Under the pieces are notes generated by a model. It had not been told where the DNA came from, searched no databases, and saw only the letters and a list, made by a program, of their open reading frames with translations. A program made the position numbers and the translations under genes. Of a stretch of DNA of 64,000 nucleotides, positions 54,948 to 63,490 are shown one piece after another. The stretch comes from Flavobacterium sp. UMI-01. Lineage in GTDB: Bacteria; Bacteroidota; Bacteroidia; Flavobacteriales; Flavobacteriaceae. The stretch covers positions 119,818-183,817 of the forward strand of contig NZ_BPLU01000073.1 of NCBI RefSeq assembly GCF_019656315.1, written 5' to 3'. How positions within the stretch are numbered: position 1 is the stretch's first letter; every line of letters begins with the position of its first letter.

Positions 54948-56135
54948 TCAATGTTTGATATTTCTTTTTCCTAAAGTCAAAAACACTAAGGCAGAAAGTG
55001 TGGTTGTAGTCAAGATTACAACCATAGGAGTTATGGTGTCAACAACAAATTCGCTTACAGTAAATGATGCAATGGCGCCAAGACCCAATTGTAAAGCCCC
55101 CATTAACGCAGATGCACTTCCTGTATTTTTAGTAAAAGGAGCCAAGCTAAGTCCTGCTGTGTTGGGGTTCGAAATACCTAAACAGCCCAAGAACAGGAAT
55201 AATAAAGCAATCGTTTCATATAGTCCTAATTGGCCTGTTAATGACGCTATCAAAAAGACAAGGACAATAATAGACTGCATTATTAATGCAGCAAACACCA
55301 TTTGTTCACTCGAAAATTTTCGTAATAGAGCAGAATTAAGTTGGCTAGCTCCAATAAAGCTGACTGACATAAACGCAAAAATCCAACCATACGTTTTAGC
55401 ATCCACATCATAAATGTGCATAAAGAGAATAGGGGATGCAGCCACATAAGTAAACAAACCTGAAAAAGAGATAGCACCAGTTAAGGCATAAGTATAAAAC
55501 TGCGGTTTTTGAATTACGCTTATGAAATTTTTTATGATAGGTTTTGGTTTTAGTGAAAGGGTGACATCGGGGGTATAAGTAGTAGGTAATCCTAATTGTG
55601 AGGCCGCAAGTATGACTATGCCTAGTACCATTAATATAAAAAATACCGCTTGCCAACCAAAACCTTCAGTAACATAACCGCCAATAGTAGGAGCTAACAT
55701 AGGAGACAATCCAACTACAAGCATAAGTTTGGCAAATACTTTGGGCATTTCTTTAGGAGGAAATAAATCTCTGACCATCGTTACCGAGGCTACAGCAGCC
55801 GCACAACTTCCCACGGCTTGAATGAATCGAAGTCCGATAAAAAGTGAAATATCATTCACAAAAACACAACCCAATGATGCGATAATGTAAACCATTAAAC
55901 CTAAAAATAACGGTTTTTTTCTACCAAATCGATCCAATAAAGGTCCGTATAATAATTGACCTGCTGAGATACCGATGAAATAACTGGAGAGCGTCATTGC
56001 AACTTTCCCGACACTAGTGTTTAGGTCTCTTGCAATTCCTGAAAATCCCGGCAGATACATATCAATAGAAAATGGTCCTAAGGCAGTTAGCGAACCTAAA
56101 ATTAAAATTGTTTTGAATTTACTAGACTTTGTCAT
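54948..56135 (-). CDS. Bcr/CflA-type MFS drug exporter
   Basis: 395 residues with about twelve membrane helices. The Bcr/CflA signature is readable: SIDMYLPGFSGIARDL in the first helix, GQLLYGPLLDRFGRKKPL in the first loop, and IGASQLNS. It exports small toxic molecules (bicyclomycin, chloramphenicol or sulfonamide in other members) using the proton gradient. The specificity here is unknown. Single gene, convergent with ndh. Confidence 0.92.
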   Translation of the reverse strand: MTKSSKFKTILILGSLTALGPFSIDMYLPGFSGIARDLNTSVGKVAMTLSSYFIGISAGQLLYGPLLDRFGRKKPLFLGLMVYIIASLGCVFVNDISLFIGLRFIQAVGSCAAAVASVTMVRDLFPPKEMPKVFAKLMLVVGLSPMLAPTIGGYVTEGFGWQAVFFILMVLGIVILAASQLGLPTTYTPDVTLSLKPKPIIKNFISVIQKPQFYTYALTGAISFSGLFTYVAASPILFMHIYDVDAKTYGWIFAFMSVSFIGASQLNSALLRKFSSEQMVFAALIMQSIIVLVFLIASLTGQLGLYETIALLFLFLGCLGISNPNTAGLSLAPFTKNTGSASALMGALQLGLGAIASFTVSEFVVDTITPMVVILTTTTLSALVFLTLGKRNIKH

Positions 56136-56423
56136 TAAAATTGTTTTTCTTGTAAAAGTTCTATTTTAGAGAATAAATGTAAGTTTTATTTGGATAAAAA
56201 TAGAAAATTACACTTTTGTTAATTTATTACGACGGTGTTAATGTTAATAATATGTTAAAAAAAGGATTTGAATTAAACCTAATTCAGATTTTACATTCTA
56301 ACCTATAAATGTTTTTAAAAATAATTTTAATAGTTTAAAATAGTTAAAAGTTGTAGTCGTATACAGTTTATTTTAATTTTTTAGATAACATTTAAAAGAG
56401 TAATATTCTATTGGTTAGTTTGG

Positions 56424-56465
56424 CGGTCCACCTTGTTTTTATATGGGGTGGATCGTTTTTTTTTT
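56424..56465 (+). terminator. Strong plus-strand terminator without an assigned gene
   Basis: CGGTCCACC (56424-56432) pairs with GGTGGATCG (56447-56455), one G-T wobble, followed by ten T (56456-56465). No plus-strand gene lies upstream within 1.6 kb, since ndh already ends at 54813 and has its own terminator. The rest of the 56136-56531 gap is AT-rich without ORF, so an RNA about 100-250 bases long is possible. Confidence 0.6.
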
Positions 56466-56477
56466 AGTTGAGTCAAA

Positions 56478-56507
56478 ATAAAAAAAAGCTGTCTAATTAG
56501 ACAGCTT
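56478..56507 (-). terminator. Terminator of the DnaJ-KTSC gene
   Basis: A perfect 22-base palindrome AAGCTGTCTAATTAGACAGCTT (56486-56507) is followed on the minus strand by a T-run. Located 25 bases behind the gene. Confidence 0.8.
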
Positions 56508-56531
56508 CTCAATATATAAGATATAAATTTC

Positions 56532-56972
56532 TTAATCTTGGTTGATTGTTTTTCTGTATGGAAAAGCATTGAAAATGTGTCTTTTAGCAAAACGTCCTGG
56601 AGAATCAGCATTGACCATTTTTACGTAAGTTGCTTTAGGAACACTGATGTATTCGTAAACACTTCCATTAGAGAAATTAACGATTAATCGCCCTTCTGCA
56701 TATTTATAATCTGTAATAGTTGCAGTTGTGATGGTTTCGTTATACTCAGGTAAATTTGCTTTAATCGTTTCAGGATTGATACTTACTAAAAAGTGGTAAG
56801 CTTCAATAATTTTTTTACTGTTTTCTTCTGCTTCTTTAAGTCCAGCTTCGTCACCTTGAAATTTATCAGGATGAGAATCTTTCATCGCATTACGATAAAT
56901 GGTTTTAAGCTCTTTTAATTGTACTGTTTTGTCTACGTTAAGTAGCTTGCGGTATTCAACTATTTTTTTCAT
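56532..56972 (-). CDS. J-domain protein fused to a KTSC domain
   Basis: 146 residues. The N-terminal 60 form a J-domain with HPD (SHPDKF) between helices, LKTIYRNAMKDSHPDKF. Residues about 80-140 match the KTSC domain (GRLIVNFSNGSVYEYISVP...VKMVNADSPGRFAKRHIFNAFP), a fold found alone or fused in phage and bacteria. The J-domain could stimulate DnaK; the KTSC partner is unknown. A -7 element TACCTTTG on the minus strand (57044-57051) lies upstream. Confidence 0.85.
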   Translation of the reverse strand: MKKIVEYRKLLNVDKTVQLKELKTIYRNAMKDSHPDKFQGDEAGLKEAEENSKKIIEAYHFLVSINPETIKANLPEYNETITTATITDYKYAEGRLIVNFSNGSVYEYISVPKATYVKMVNADSPGRFAKRHIFNAFPYRKTINQD

Positions 56973-57143
56973 AAATTAAGGTAACTGCTTGTCTATTAGT
57001 TTGAAATTAAGTTTTTTAAAATTCCAAAATCAACAATTTTTTGCAAAGGTACACTTTTTTTTAAGTTTTTAGCCGTGTTCCAAAAAATATTGAGAAGACA
57101 AGTTCAATTAAAAGTTTTTTAATTTTTTATTAGCTTAAAAAAA

Positions 57144-57365
57144 TTAAGCGGGTTTGTTATTGGCTTTGTCAAAATTTTTAGATTTCTTAGGGTACTTTTG
57201 ATAGCTTTTGTCACTAGGATTTTCGATTACCGATTTTATTGTAATCATATCGCCTACTTGATGCTTGGCCACCACCATCTGATAATCCAAAAGATAGGCT
57301 CCACAAAAGAAATTATTATTTTCATCTTTTTCTATAATTCCTGTATAAACTCCTTTTTGTAACAT
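57144..57365 (-). CDS. Small protein of unknown function
   Basis: 73 residues. The first 50 look like a small beta-rich domain (GVYTGIIEKDENNNFFCGAYLLDYQMVVAKHQVGDMITI), the last 20 are Lys-rich and polar (KYPKKSKNFDKANNKPA). A TAACTTTG element (57401-57408, minus strand) lies 35 bases upstream of the start. No family recognised. The promoter and domain-like pattern support a real gene. Confidence 0.6.
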   Translation of the reverse strand: MLQKGVYTGIIEKDENNNFFCGAYLLDYQMVVAKHQVGDMITIKSVIENPSDKSYQKYPKKSKNFDKANNKPA

Positions 57366-57460
57366 CTTTTATTTATTAAATGGATAATTGTAATTGCTGG
57401 CAAAGTTAGTCAATTAAGGAGAGTAATAGGGTCTTTATTTACTTCTTATTATATTTGCTT

Positions 57461-58006
57461 ATGCAAAAAAAATACAAACCCAGTCCAAATTCTTTCAAAC
57501 ATACTTTTTGTGAATTCCATGAAGTAGCCTTAGAGGAAATTAATGGTCTTGATGTTCAGTTTCAAAGCAAATCAGGAAGTACGTATTATTATACATTAGA
57601 AGGCATGTACCGTTTCTCTAATCATTGGGGTAGATTGGCTAATTGCAAATGGAGGTTACTGCCACTTACGCCTCCTACTGAAAATAAATTCAAATTAGGT
57701 TTTGCTAGATGGGATTATTTTTATCCAGATAAAGAGGATGAAAAATTATATTTTATTGAAGTTGATTACCCAAATAACACAGTCAATTATCAACATAAAA
57801 ACAGTGTAACTTATGATGGTTTAGCTGTTTTACGTACTAGTTTTGAAGTTACCAAAAAAATAAAGCAGATTAGAAATTTGCAACAATTAACCTCTTGGGC
57901 AAAGTATTTTGAATATGAGGATTTGGAAAATCTTCGTCAATCGATCATACAAGAATTGGTTTATACTGAAAAAACCTTGGATGAAATCAAAGCACAATTT
58001 TTATAA
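57461..58006 (+). CDS. Hypothetical cytoplasmic protein
   Basis: 181 residues from ATG 57461 (MQKKYKPSPN); the frame also contains a TTG at 57455. It is rich in aromatic residues (SGSTYYYTLEGMYRFSNHWGRLANCKWRLL), with no signal peptide or known motif. TATATTTG at 57450-57457 is too close to the ATG for a leader, unless the mRNA is leaderless. It ends back to back with the convergent response-regulator gene with no spacer. Function unknown. Confidence 0.72.
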   Translation: MQKKYKPSPNSFKHTFCEFHEVALEEINGLDVQFQSKSGSTYYYTLEGMYRFSNHWGRLANCKWRLLPLTPPTENKFKLGFARWDYFYPDKEDEKLYFIEVDYPNNTVNYQHKNSVTYDGLAVLRTSFEVTKKIKQIRNLQQLTSWAKYFEYEDLENLRQSIIQELVYTEKTLDEIKAQFL

Positions 58007-58396
58007 TTAATTATTAGCTATAAAAGTTAAATCTTCAAGTTTAATAGGTTTTGATAAATAGCCCAAAATGGAAGTGTTATTTTTAGCTTTTTCTTTGTCT
58101 TCAAAAGCAATAGAGGAGCTTGAGATGTAGATGTTGGGAATCAAAAGGGAATTGATTTTTTTAATTTCATCCATAAACCCCCAACCATCCATAATAGGCA
58201 TTTCGATATCTAATAAAATAATATCTGGAATATTGCAATTTTCATTTATGTTGGCAGTAAGAGCTAGGATGGCTTCTTTCCCATTTGAAAATGAGGTTAC
58301 GGTTGAAAATAAATTGGATTTATCTATTATTTTCATCATGATGATTTTGTAGATGGGGTCGTCATCTATTAGCCAAATGGATTTTTTTTGAATCAT
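58007..58396 (-). CDS. Single-domain response regulator
   Basis: 129 residues, receiver domain only. Acidic pocket IDDDP at 10-14 and phospho-acceptor Asp63 in ILLDIEMPIMDGW; a Ser/Thr switch (SSSS near 106-109) and Lys in LSKPIK close the site. No DNA-binding output. It overlaps the end of the histidine kinase gene by 4 bases (ATGA), so it is the cognate partner and probably works by protein contact or phosphotransfer. Confidence 0.9.
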   Translation of the reverse strand: MIQKKSIWLIDDDPIYKIIMMKIIDKSNLFSTVTSFSNGKEAILALTANINENCNIPDIILLDIEMPIMDGWGFMDEIKKINSLLIPNIYISSSSIAFEDKEKAKNNTSILGYLSKPIKLEDLTFIANN

Positions 58397-60750
58397 GAAA
58401 TGAAAATTTTAAAAGTAGTGCCCATGTTTACTTCACTTTCAATAGTTATTTTACCTCCCATTGCTTCTATTTGATTTTTAGTAATAAATAAACCAACTCC
58501 TTTGGAATCTGGATTATTGCTAAAGGTTTTATACATACCAAAAAGTTTTGAACCGTGTTTTTTTAAATCAATTCCTATGCCGTTATCTGAAATTTGGAGA
58601 ACTTTTTTATTGTTTTCAGAGGAGAGAGAAATAGAAATGATAGCTTTTCTATCTGGATGCCTGTATCGAATAGCATTCGAAATGAGATTGTATAAAATAC
58701 TTTCTAAATATGCTGGATTGTAAATTATTTCAGTGTCAGGAGTTACTGTAGACACAATCTCGACGTCATTTGTAATGATATTATTAGATAAGACTTTCAA
58801 TGTATTGTCGATGTAGTTTTTTAAGTTGATTGTTTCGGTTACCAATCCAACATTCGATTGGATGTTTACAATTTCGTTTAAATTTTCTAAGGTTTCATTC
58901 AATGCAGTGGAAACCCTTTTTAGCAATAACACATATTCATTAGTCTCCTCGACAGAATCTGATGTTTCAATCAAATCAGTTAAGGAGGTGATATTGCTAG
59001 TATGAGATCTTAAATTATGAGAAACAATGTAAGAAAAATTAAGCAATCTCTTGTTTTGTTCGGAGACTAGTTTGAAAGAATTATTTAAATCTTGTTCAAT
59101 TTCCTTTGTTTTAGTGATGTCAATCATGATGCCTCTAAGGAACTTTGGTTTGTTATTTTCTGAAATAACATTGACGATGTCTCTGAGCCAAACTACATTC
59201 CCGTTTTTTGCTATCATACGGTATTCGAAATCGTGATCAAGGTTTTGAATGGTTTTTTCGTTACAAAAACCTAATGTTTGATTTTTATCATCGGGATGGA
59301 TGTGGTTTTCCCAAAAATGGGGTGTAGTAAGCCATTCTTCAGACGTATAACCTAAAATATCTTTTACTTTTTGACTAACGAAAGTAAATTCTAAGGTTTC
59401 AGCATTACATTCCCATACTATTCCATCAATGGTGTTGATTAACGATTCAATTCTTTTTTGGTATTCTCTTGATTTTTCTTCTGCTCTTTTACGTTTGTTG
59501 ATGTTTTCGATTATAGAAATATAGCTCGATTCCTCAGGATTTGCTTTTAATAAATTAGAAACGGTAAGTTTTACCCATAAAATTTCCCCATTTTTTTTAA
59601 AATATCTTTTTTCCAAAGCATATTTATCAATTGTTCCTTTCTTAAGTTTTTCTAAATGTTCTAAATCTTTTGCTAAATCCTTTGGATGTGTTATTTCCAT
59701 GAAAGATTTGTTTTTTAGCTCTTCTTGTGTATAGCCAAGGAGTTTGCAAAATTTAGAATTTAATTCGATAAATGTTCCTGTATTTTTTTCCACATTAGCC
59801 ATCCCTACAGCTGCTTGTTCAAAAAAAGATTTAAATTTCATCTCACTATTTAGTAAGTGTTGGGCTTGATTAGCTACTAAAATTTGAAGTTTTTCAGGTT
59901 TTTCTAGCGTATTTGCAGTAAAATAACCAAATAAAACTGCTAGGATGAAACCTAATATTGCAATCATTATTAAGTGAGAATCGATAAGATACTTTGATTC
60001 TTTGTCGATAAGGTATAATTTCCAATCCCCATCGGTTATCATACTGGAAACATAATTCTTGTCAAGAAAATCTTTGGATTCCTTTAAAAAGAAAGTTTCT
60101 TGAGACGTATTAGGGTCTATTTTTGATAGTTGAAGAAAGTATTTTGAACTGTCTTTTGGATTTAATTCAAAAAAATTAACTAATTTTTCTAATCGAATTA
60201 TAACAGCTGAAAATCCCCAAAATTTATTGTTTTTATAAACAGGTAGCCTTCCTACAATTCCTTGACCACCTTGAACCAATTCAAATGGACCAGCAAAATA
60301 CATTTTTTGATTGGCAATCGATTTTAATGCTTCTTTTCGGTGTTTTTTTGAATTTAAAATATCCAAGCCAATGGCTTTTTTATTTTCTTCATAAGGATAA
60401 ACATATTTGATTACTCCTTTAGGAACGAGTTGTACAGCATTAATGTTTTGGTTGGAAGCCAAAAGCTTTTTTGCAATTGTATCAAAATTAACGGGAATTC
60501 CTTCGTCATTAAGCGTTAACGCAAGAGTCAACGTGGTGGTATAACTATTTTTTAGTGATTTTTCAATGTCTTTTTGAATCACTTTTAAATAGTTGTTCAT
60601 TTCGTCTTGTTTTTCTTTTTTCAATAAAGCGTATTGTTGAAAAACCACATAAGAAACAATCAAATTGAGACATAAAAAAATAATGATTCCTATAGTTTTT
60701 GGTTTACTTAAAGAATGTTTAAAGGATGTAATTATTTTTTTTGAACTCAT
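58393..60750 (-). CDS. Sensor histidine kinase with CHASE and two PAS domains
   Basis: 785 residues. Helix at about 20-40, an extracellular CHASE-type domain (about 60-250, with MYFAGPFELVQGGQGIVGRLPV), a second membrane helix near 260-285, then two PAS domains with PAC-like ends (about 300-540). The HisKA-like helix has His578 in VSHNLRSHTSN, and the HATPase has ILYNLISNAIRY and ISDNGIGID. It passes phosphate to the overlapping receiver protein. CHASE domains in bacteria bind diverse extracellular small molecules; the ligand here is unknown. Confidence 0.9.
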   Translation of the reverse strand: MSSKKIITSFKHSLSKPKTIGIIIFLCLNLIVSYVVFQQYALLKKEKQDEMNNYLKVIQKDIEKSLKNSYTTTLTLALTLNDEGIPVNFDTIAKKLLASNQNINAVQLVPKGVIKYVYPYEENKKAIGLDILNSKKHRKEALKSIANQKMYFAGPFELVQGGQGIVGRLPVYKNNKFWGFSAVIIRLEKLVNFFELNPKDSSKYFLQLSKIDPNTSQETFFLKESKDFLDKNYVSSMITDGDWKLYLIDKESKYLIDSHLIMIAILGFILAVLFGYFTANTLEKPEKLQILVANQAQHLLNSEMKFKSFFEQAAVGMANVEKNTGTFIELNSKFCKLLGYTQEELKNKSFMEITHPKDLAKDLEHLEKLKKGTIDKYALEKRYFKKNGEILWVKLTVSNLLKANPEESSYISIIENINKRKRAEEKSREYQKRIESLINTIDGIVWECNAETLEFTFVSQKVKDILGYTSEEWLTTPHFWENHIHPDDKNQTLGFCNEKTIQNLDHDFEYRMIAKNGNVVWLRDIVNVISENNKPKFLRGIMIDITKTKEIEQDLNNSFKLVSEQNKRLLNFSYIVSHNLRSHTSNITSLTDLIETSDSVEETNEYVLLLKRVSTALNETLENLNEIVNIQSNVGLVTETINLKNYIDNTLKVLSNNIITNDVEIVSTVTPDTEIIYNPAYLESILYNLISNAIRYRHPDRKAIISISLSSENNKKVLQISDNGIGIDLKKHGSKLFGMYKTFSNNPDSKGVGLFITKNQIEAMGGKITIESEVNMGTTFKIFIS

Positions 60751-61004
60751 GTTTTAAAGAAAGCTGCTGATAACCGATATAATTTTAGTCTTTATTAAGA
60801 TACCCTGATAAAACAAATATAAGGATTAATAGAGGTTTAGGGCATAAAATACTGAATAAATTAGGGTTAAGTTTTACTTTTTTTTTTAAATAATTCTCGT
60901 TAGTATTTCTTTGAATAGAAGTGTTTTTGATGTTGTGATTTGTAATTAACACTTTAAATACGAAAAGAAAAGTGAGACCTATTTTAGTATTGGCTGTGAA
61001 TGGC

Positions 61005-61012
61005 TATATTTG
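61005..61012 (+). promoter_or_regulatory. -7 element of the small-ORF operon
   Basis: TATATTTG, 23 bases before the 48-codon ORF. No TTG at consensus distance. The rest of the gap from 60750 is AT-rich without features. Confidence 0.45.
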
Positions 61013-61035
61013 GAGATTAATAAAAGCAATAGGCA

Positions 61036-61182
61036 ATGGGTAGAAATAACGAAAAAAATATTAAGAAGCATAACGATAAATTGCATAAAGCGCAAGAAAA
61101 AACAAAACAAGCTGCGATGCTTCGAAAAGAGAAGTTAAAAGAAATTGCCAAAAAATATAACGAAAGTAAACAAACAAAATAA
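61036..61182 (+). CDS. Very small Lys-rich protein
   Basis: ATG at 61036 opens a 48-codon frame ending TAA at 61180-61182. It is highly basic and helical (NIKKHNDKLHKAQEKTKQAA, then KEKLKEIAKKYNESKQTK). A -7 element precedes it, and it is followed by two further ORFs with 14 and 19 base gaps. Composition suggests nucleic-acid or ribosome contact, which is only inference. Confidence 0.55.
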   Translation: MGRNNEKNIKKHNDKLHKAQEKTKQAAMLRKEKLKEIAKKYNESKQTK

Positions 61183-61196
61183 TTGAGAGCAATAAG

Positions 61197-61424
61197 ATGG
61201 AGAAAAATAAATTTTCAGGAATAAAAGAGAGTGTTCAGGAAATAATTGATTTAATAGCTACAAAAGATAAGATTTCAGCAGGTAATAAATTGATAGTTCT
61301 AAGTGAGCAATTGGATGAATTATTAGACTTTGCAGAGGAAGATGAAGAATTAATTGAAATTAGCAAATATCAGGTATTGTTAAATCAATTGTTTATGAAA
61401 ATTAATCCGGAGGTTGAAGATTAA
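61197..61424 (+). CDS. Small acidic helical protein
   Basis: 75 residues, helical and acidic (LDELLDFAEEDEELIEISKYQ). No signal peptide. It sits between a very basic 48-residue ORF and the YchJ-like gene, with short gaps, so the three are probably co-transcribed. Function unknown; a binding relation between the oppositely charged small proteins is speculative. Confidence 0.6.
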   Translation: MEKNKFSGIKESVQEIIDLIATKDKISAGNKLIVLSEQLDELLDFAEEDEELIEISKYQVLLNQLFMKINPEVED

Positions 61425-61443
61425 ATTTTAAAATTAATTAAAA

Positions 61444-61821
61444 ATGGAGTGTTATTGTTGTTCAGGTAAAATGTTTAAAGAATGTTGTGCTCCTTTTTTG
61501 TTAGGAGTAAAACAACCAGCAAGCGCGACTGAATTGATGCGTTCCCGATATGTTGCTTTTGCGACGCAGCAGATTGATTATCTTATAGCAACAACTCATT
61601 TTTCTACACGTCAATTTCATCATAAAGACGAAGTATTGGAATGGGCTGTATCCAATAAATGGTTGCGATTAGAAGTTTTGGAAGCGACTATGAATACGGT
61701 CACATTTAAAGCGTTTTATGAAAATATTGCTTCAGGCCAAAAACAAGTCCACCATGAATTATCAACTTTTAAAAATGAAAATGGAATTTGGTTTTATGTG
61801 GATGGCCAATTTTTATCTTAA
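61444..61821 (+). CDS. YchJ-like SEC-C motif protein
   Basis: 125 residues. The N-terminus holds the zinc-binding SEC-C motif ECYCCSGKMFKECC, followed by the YchJ-type core (SATELMRSRYVAFATQQIDYLIATTH...). The C-terminal SEC-C copy of longer YchJ proteins is missing. The fold resembles NTF2-like domains. Function unknown. Followed by a terminator. Confidence 0.85.
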   Translation: MECYCCSGKMFKECCAPFLLGVKQPASATELMRSRYVAFATQQIDYLIATTHFSTRQFHHKDEVLEWAVSNKWLRLEVLEATMNTVTFKAFYENIASGQKQVHHELSTFKNENGIWFYVDGQFLS

Positions 61822-61877
61822 TGAAGGTAGAATAATTTTTTTTAAGGCATTTTTCAGAATGCGAGTATTGTAAAGAA

Positions 61878-61910
61878 AAGGCTCTGATTTTGTAATCAGG
61901 GCTTTTTTTT
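61878..61910 (+). terminator. Terminator of the small-ORF operon
   Basis: GCTCTGATT (61881-61889) pairs with AATCAGGGC (61894-61902) with one wobble, followed by eight T. Located about 60 bases after the ychJ-like stop. Confidence 0.8.
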
Positions 61911-61948
61911 GATAGGGTTCAAAATTTTAGGTATTTAAAATGTAGAAA

Positions 61949-62219
61949 CTAACCCGTTGGGTGTAATTAGTTTACTTAAACGCTTTTCTCTTACTATAGA
62001 AATATAATTTTCTAGAAAACAAATCTAAAGGAGTAGATTTTCAGAAAATTAGAATTGCTTTTTCAGAAAATTTGTATTGAGAACAAGAAAAATAGCAGCA
62101 CAAACGGTTCTCGGTACATGTCACTTTGAGTGCGGAGCCTATCGAGAAGTTTTGTTTCGTTTCTTTTCACTAAAAACCTCGAAACTGACGTTTTTTAATA
62201 ATTACACCCAACGCATTAG
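61949..62219. mobile_element. MITE-like element with 21-bp terminal inverted repeats
   Basis: CTAACCCGTTGGGTGTAATTA (61949-61969) and the reverse complement of 62199-62219 (CTAATGCGTTGGGTGTAATTA) match at 19 of 21 positions. The direct repeat TAGAAAC occurs at 61943-61949 and at 62217-62223, as expected of a target-site duplication of about 7 bases. The roughly 230 bases between hold no ORF but include a GAGTGCGGAGC-type repeat. This suits a non-autonomous transposon remnant in the 727-base gap between the YchJ-like and CAP genes. The family is not established. Confidence 0.6.
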
Positions 62220-62548
62220 AAACCAATATTATTTTTTCTTTTTTTTATTGGCATGAAAACTCGTTTTATGAGAGATAATTTTAAATTTTTTTAATTTTTG
62301 GACTTTCCTTCATTAGTTTGAAGGGGTTTTTAACAGGTATAATTCATTTTTTTATAAAAGTTATGTCTTGTTTTTTTATTATTTTGTAAGAAAAGTATAT
62401 TTTATAATTTTATTTTGTGCATTTCGTCGATTTTTTTACGCATTTAAACGATGTATTGTGTAGTTTTGGTTTAAGAAAATGAAAGAGAAATAATAATCAT
62501 ATTAAAGTTTTTTGCCCCACAATCTACTTTAAACTTAAACTACTACTT
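62220..62548 (+). other. AT-rich leader region of the CAP-domain gene
   Basis: No gene seen. TAGTTTTG at 62461-62468 is a likely -7 element about 80 bases before the CAP gene start; no TTG at consensus distance. Confidence 0.45.
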
Positions 62549-63058
62549 ATGAAAGCAAATTTACTTCGTTTTGTATTACTTACAGCAGTGATCTTTACAA
62601 TGAATTCTTGTTCATCAGATTCAACTGAATCAGCTAATGAAAATACATCAAATCAAACAGCCAAAGTTGTGAATTATGAATACAATGAATTAGAAGTCGC
62701 AACAATGGATTTGATTAATGAATACCGCGTTAGTGTAGGTTTAAATAAATTAGAAAGAATAAACCATATTTCGTACAAATCTGAAGAACATGATGATTAT
62801 ATGATTGCTAATAAAGTTGTAAACCATAATAATTTTGTGGCACGTTCAGAGAATATTATTTCTGTTTTAGGTGCAACAAAAGTAGGTGAAAATGTTGCTT
62901 ACAATTTTAAAACTGCAGAATCAGTGGTGTCAGCTTGGTTAAATAGTCCAGCACATAAAGAAAATATCGTTGGAAATTATACTCATTTTGGAATAGCAAT
63001 CAAAACAGATCCAGAAACTGGGAAAAAATATTATACTAACATTTTTGCAAAAATTTAA
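62549..63058 (+). CDS. CAP-domain (SCP/PR-1) lipoprotein
   Basis: 169 residues with a lipoprotein signal (MNSCSSDSTE; Cys near residue 22). The CAP domain reads NEYRVSVGLNKLE, HDDYMIANKVVNHNNF, GENVAYNF, and ending SAWLNSPAHKENIVGNYTHFGIAI, with the two usual His residues. Function in bacteria is unclear; family members are exported and bind lipids or cleave peptides in some organisms. Single gene. Confidence 0.92.
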   Translation: MKANLLRFVLLTAVIFTMNSCSSDSTESANENTSNQTAKVVNYEYNELEVATMDLINEYRVSVGLNKLERINHISYKSEEHDDYMIANKVVNHNNFVARSENIISVLGATKVGENVAYNFKTAESVVSAWLNSPAHKENIVGNYTHFGIAIKTDPETGKKYYTNIFAKI

Positions 63059-63090
63059 TTATTCATTGTTTAATTTAAAAGTTGAATTTT

Positions 63091-63156
63091 ATGAAAAAAG
63101 TGAAAAATGTATTTTTTAAAACGAGTAAAATATTGTGGAAATTAATCACAAGATAA
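63091..63156 (+). CDS. Possible 21-residue basic peptide
   Basis: ATG at 63091 opens 21 codons, MKKVKNVFFKTSKILWKLIT and a final R, ending TAA at 63154-63156. It is cationic and amphipathic. It lies 32 bases after the CAP stop and before the terminator at 63195. No ribosome-binding site is clear; it could be chance. Confidence 0.25.
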   Translation: MKKVKNVFFKTSKILWKLITR

Positions 63157-63194
63157 TTTTTAAATTTTTTGTTAAGTAGATTAGTTATTATTTA

Positions 63195-63238
63195 ATCAAG
63201 GTTGTTGTATTCTCAATACAGCAACCTTAATTTTTTTT
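63195..63238 (+). terminator. Terminator of the CAP-domain gene
   Basis: AAGGTTGTTGTAT (63198-63210) pairs with ATACAGCAACCTT (63216-63228), one wobble, followed by a T-run. The remaining sequence up to 63490 shows no gene. Confidence 0.8.
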
Positions 63239-63490
63239 GGGGTCTTTTTTCATAAATTTAATGTTCTCCTTAGGTTAAAAATCCCTCTTATTTTTATGTG
63301 ACTTATTTATGATTGTTTATTTGTTTGCTTTTGTATCTAATTGTAAGAAAAAATTATACCGAATACCTGTTTCAAATTTTAACGATTGCCAAACCCGTAG
63401 AAGCTAGTAGGGGAAATGAATTTTGGGAGTACTCTCAATAGTTTTTGTTATGTTAGTTGTAAAGCATTTTCAGTTGAGATACTCCAATAA

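Noticed and set aside
57450..57457. TATATTTG as promoter of the hypothetical gene at 57461
   Set aside because: The element ends three bases before the ATG, so a start site would fall at or behind it. Only a leaderless mRNA would fit, and no TTG lies at the proper distance.
62480..62548. Possible tRNA or riboswitch in AT-rich leader of the CAP gene
   Set aside because: No cloverleaf or conserved riboswitch core; only AT-rich sequence with a -7 element upstream.
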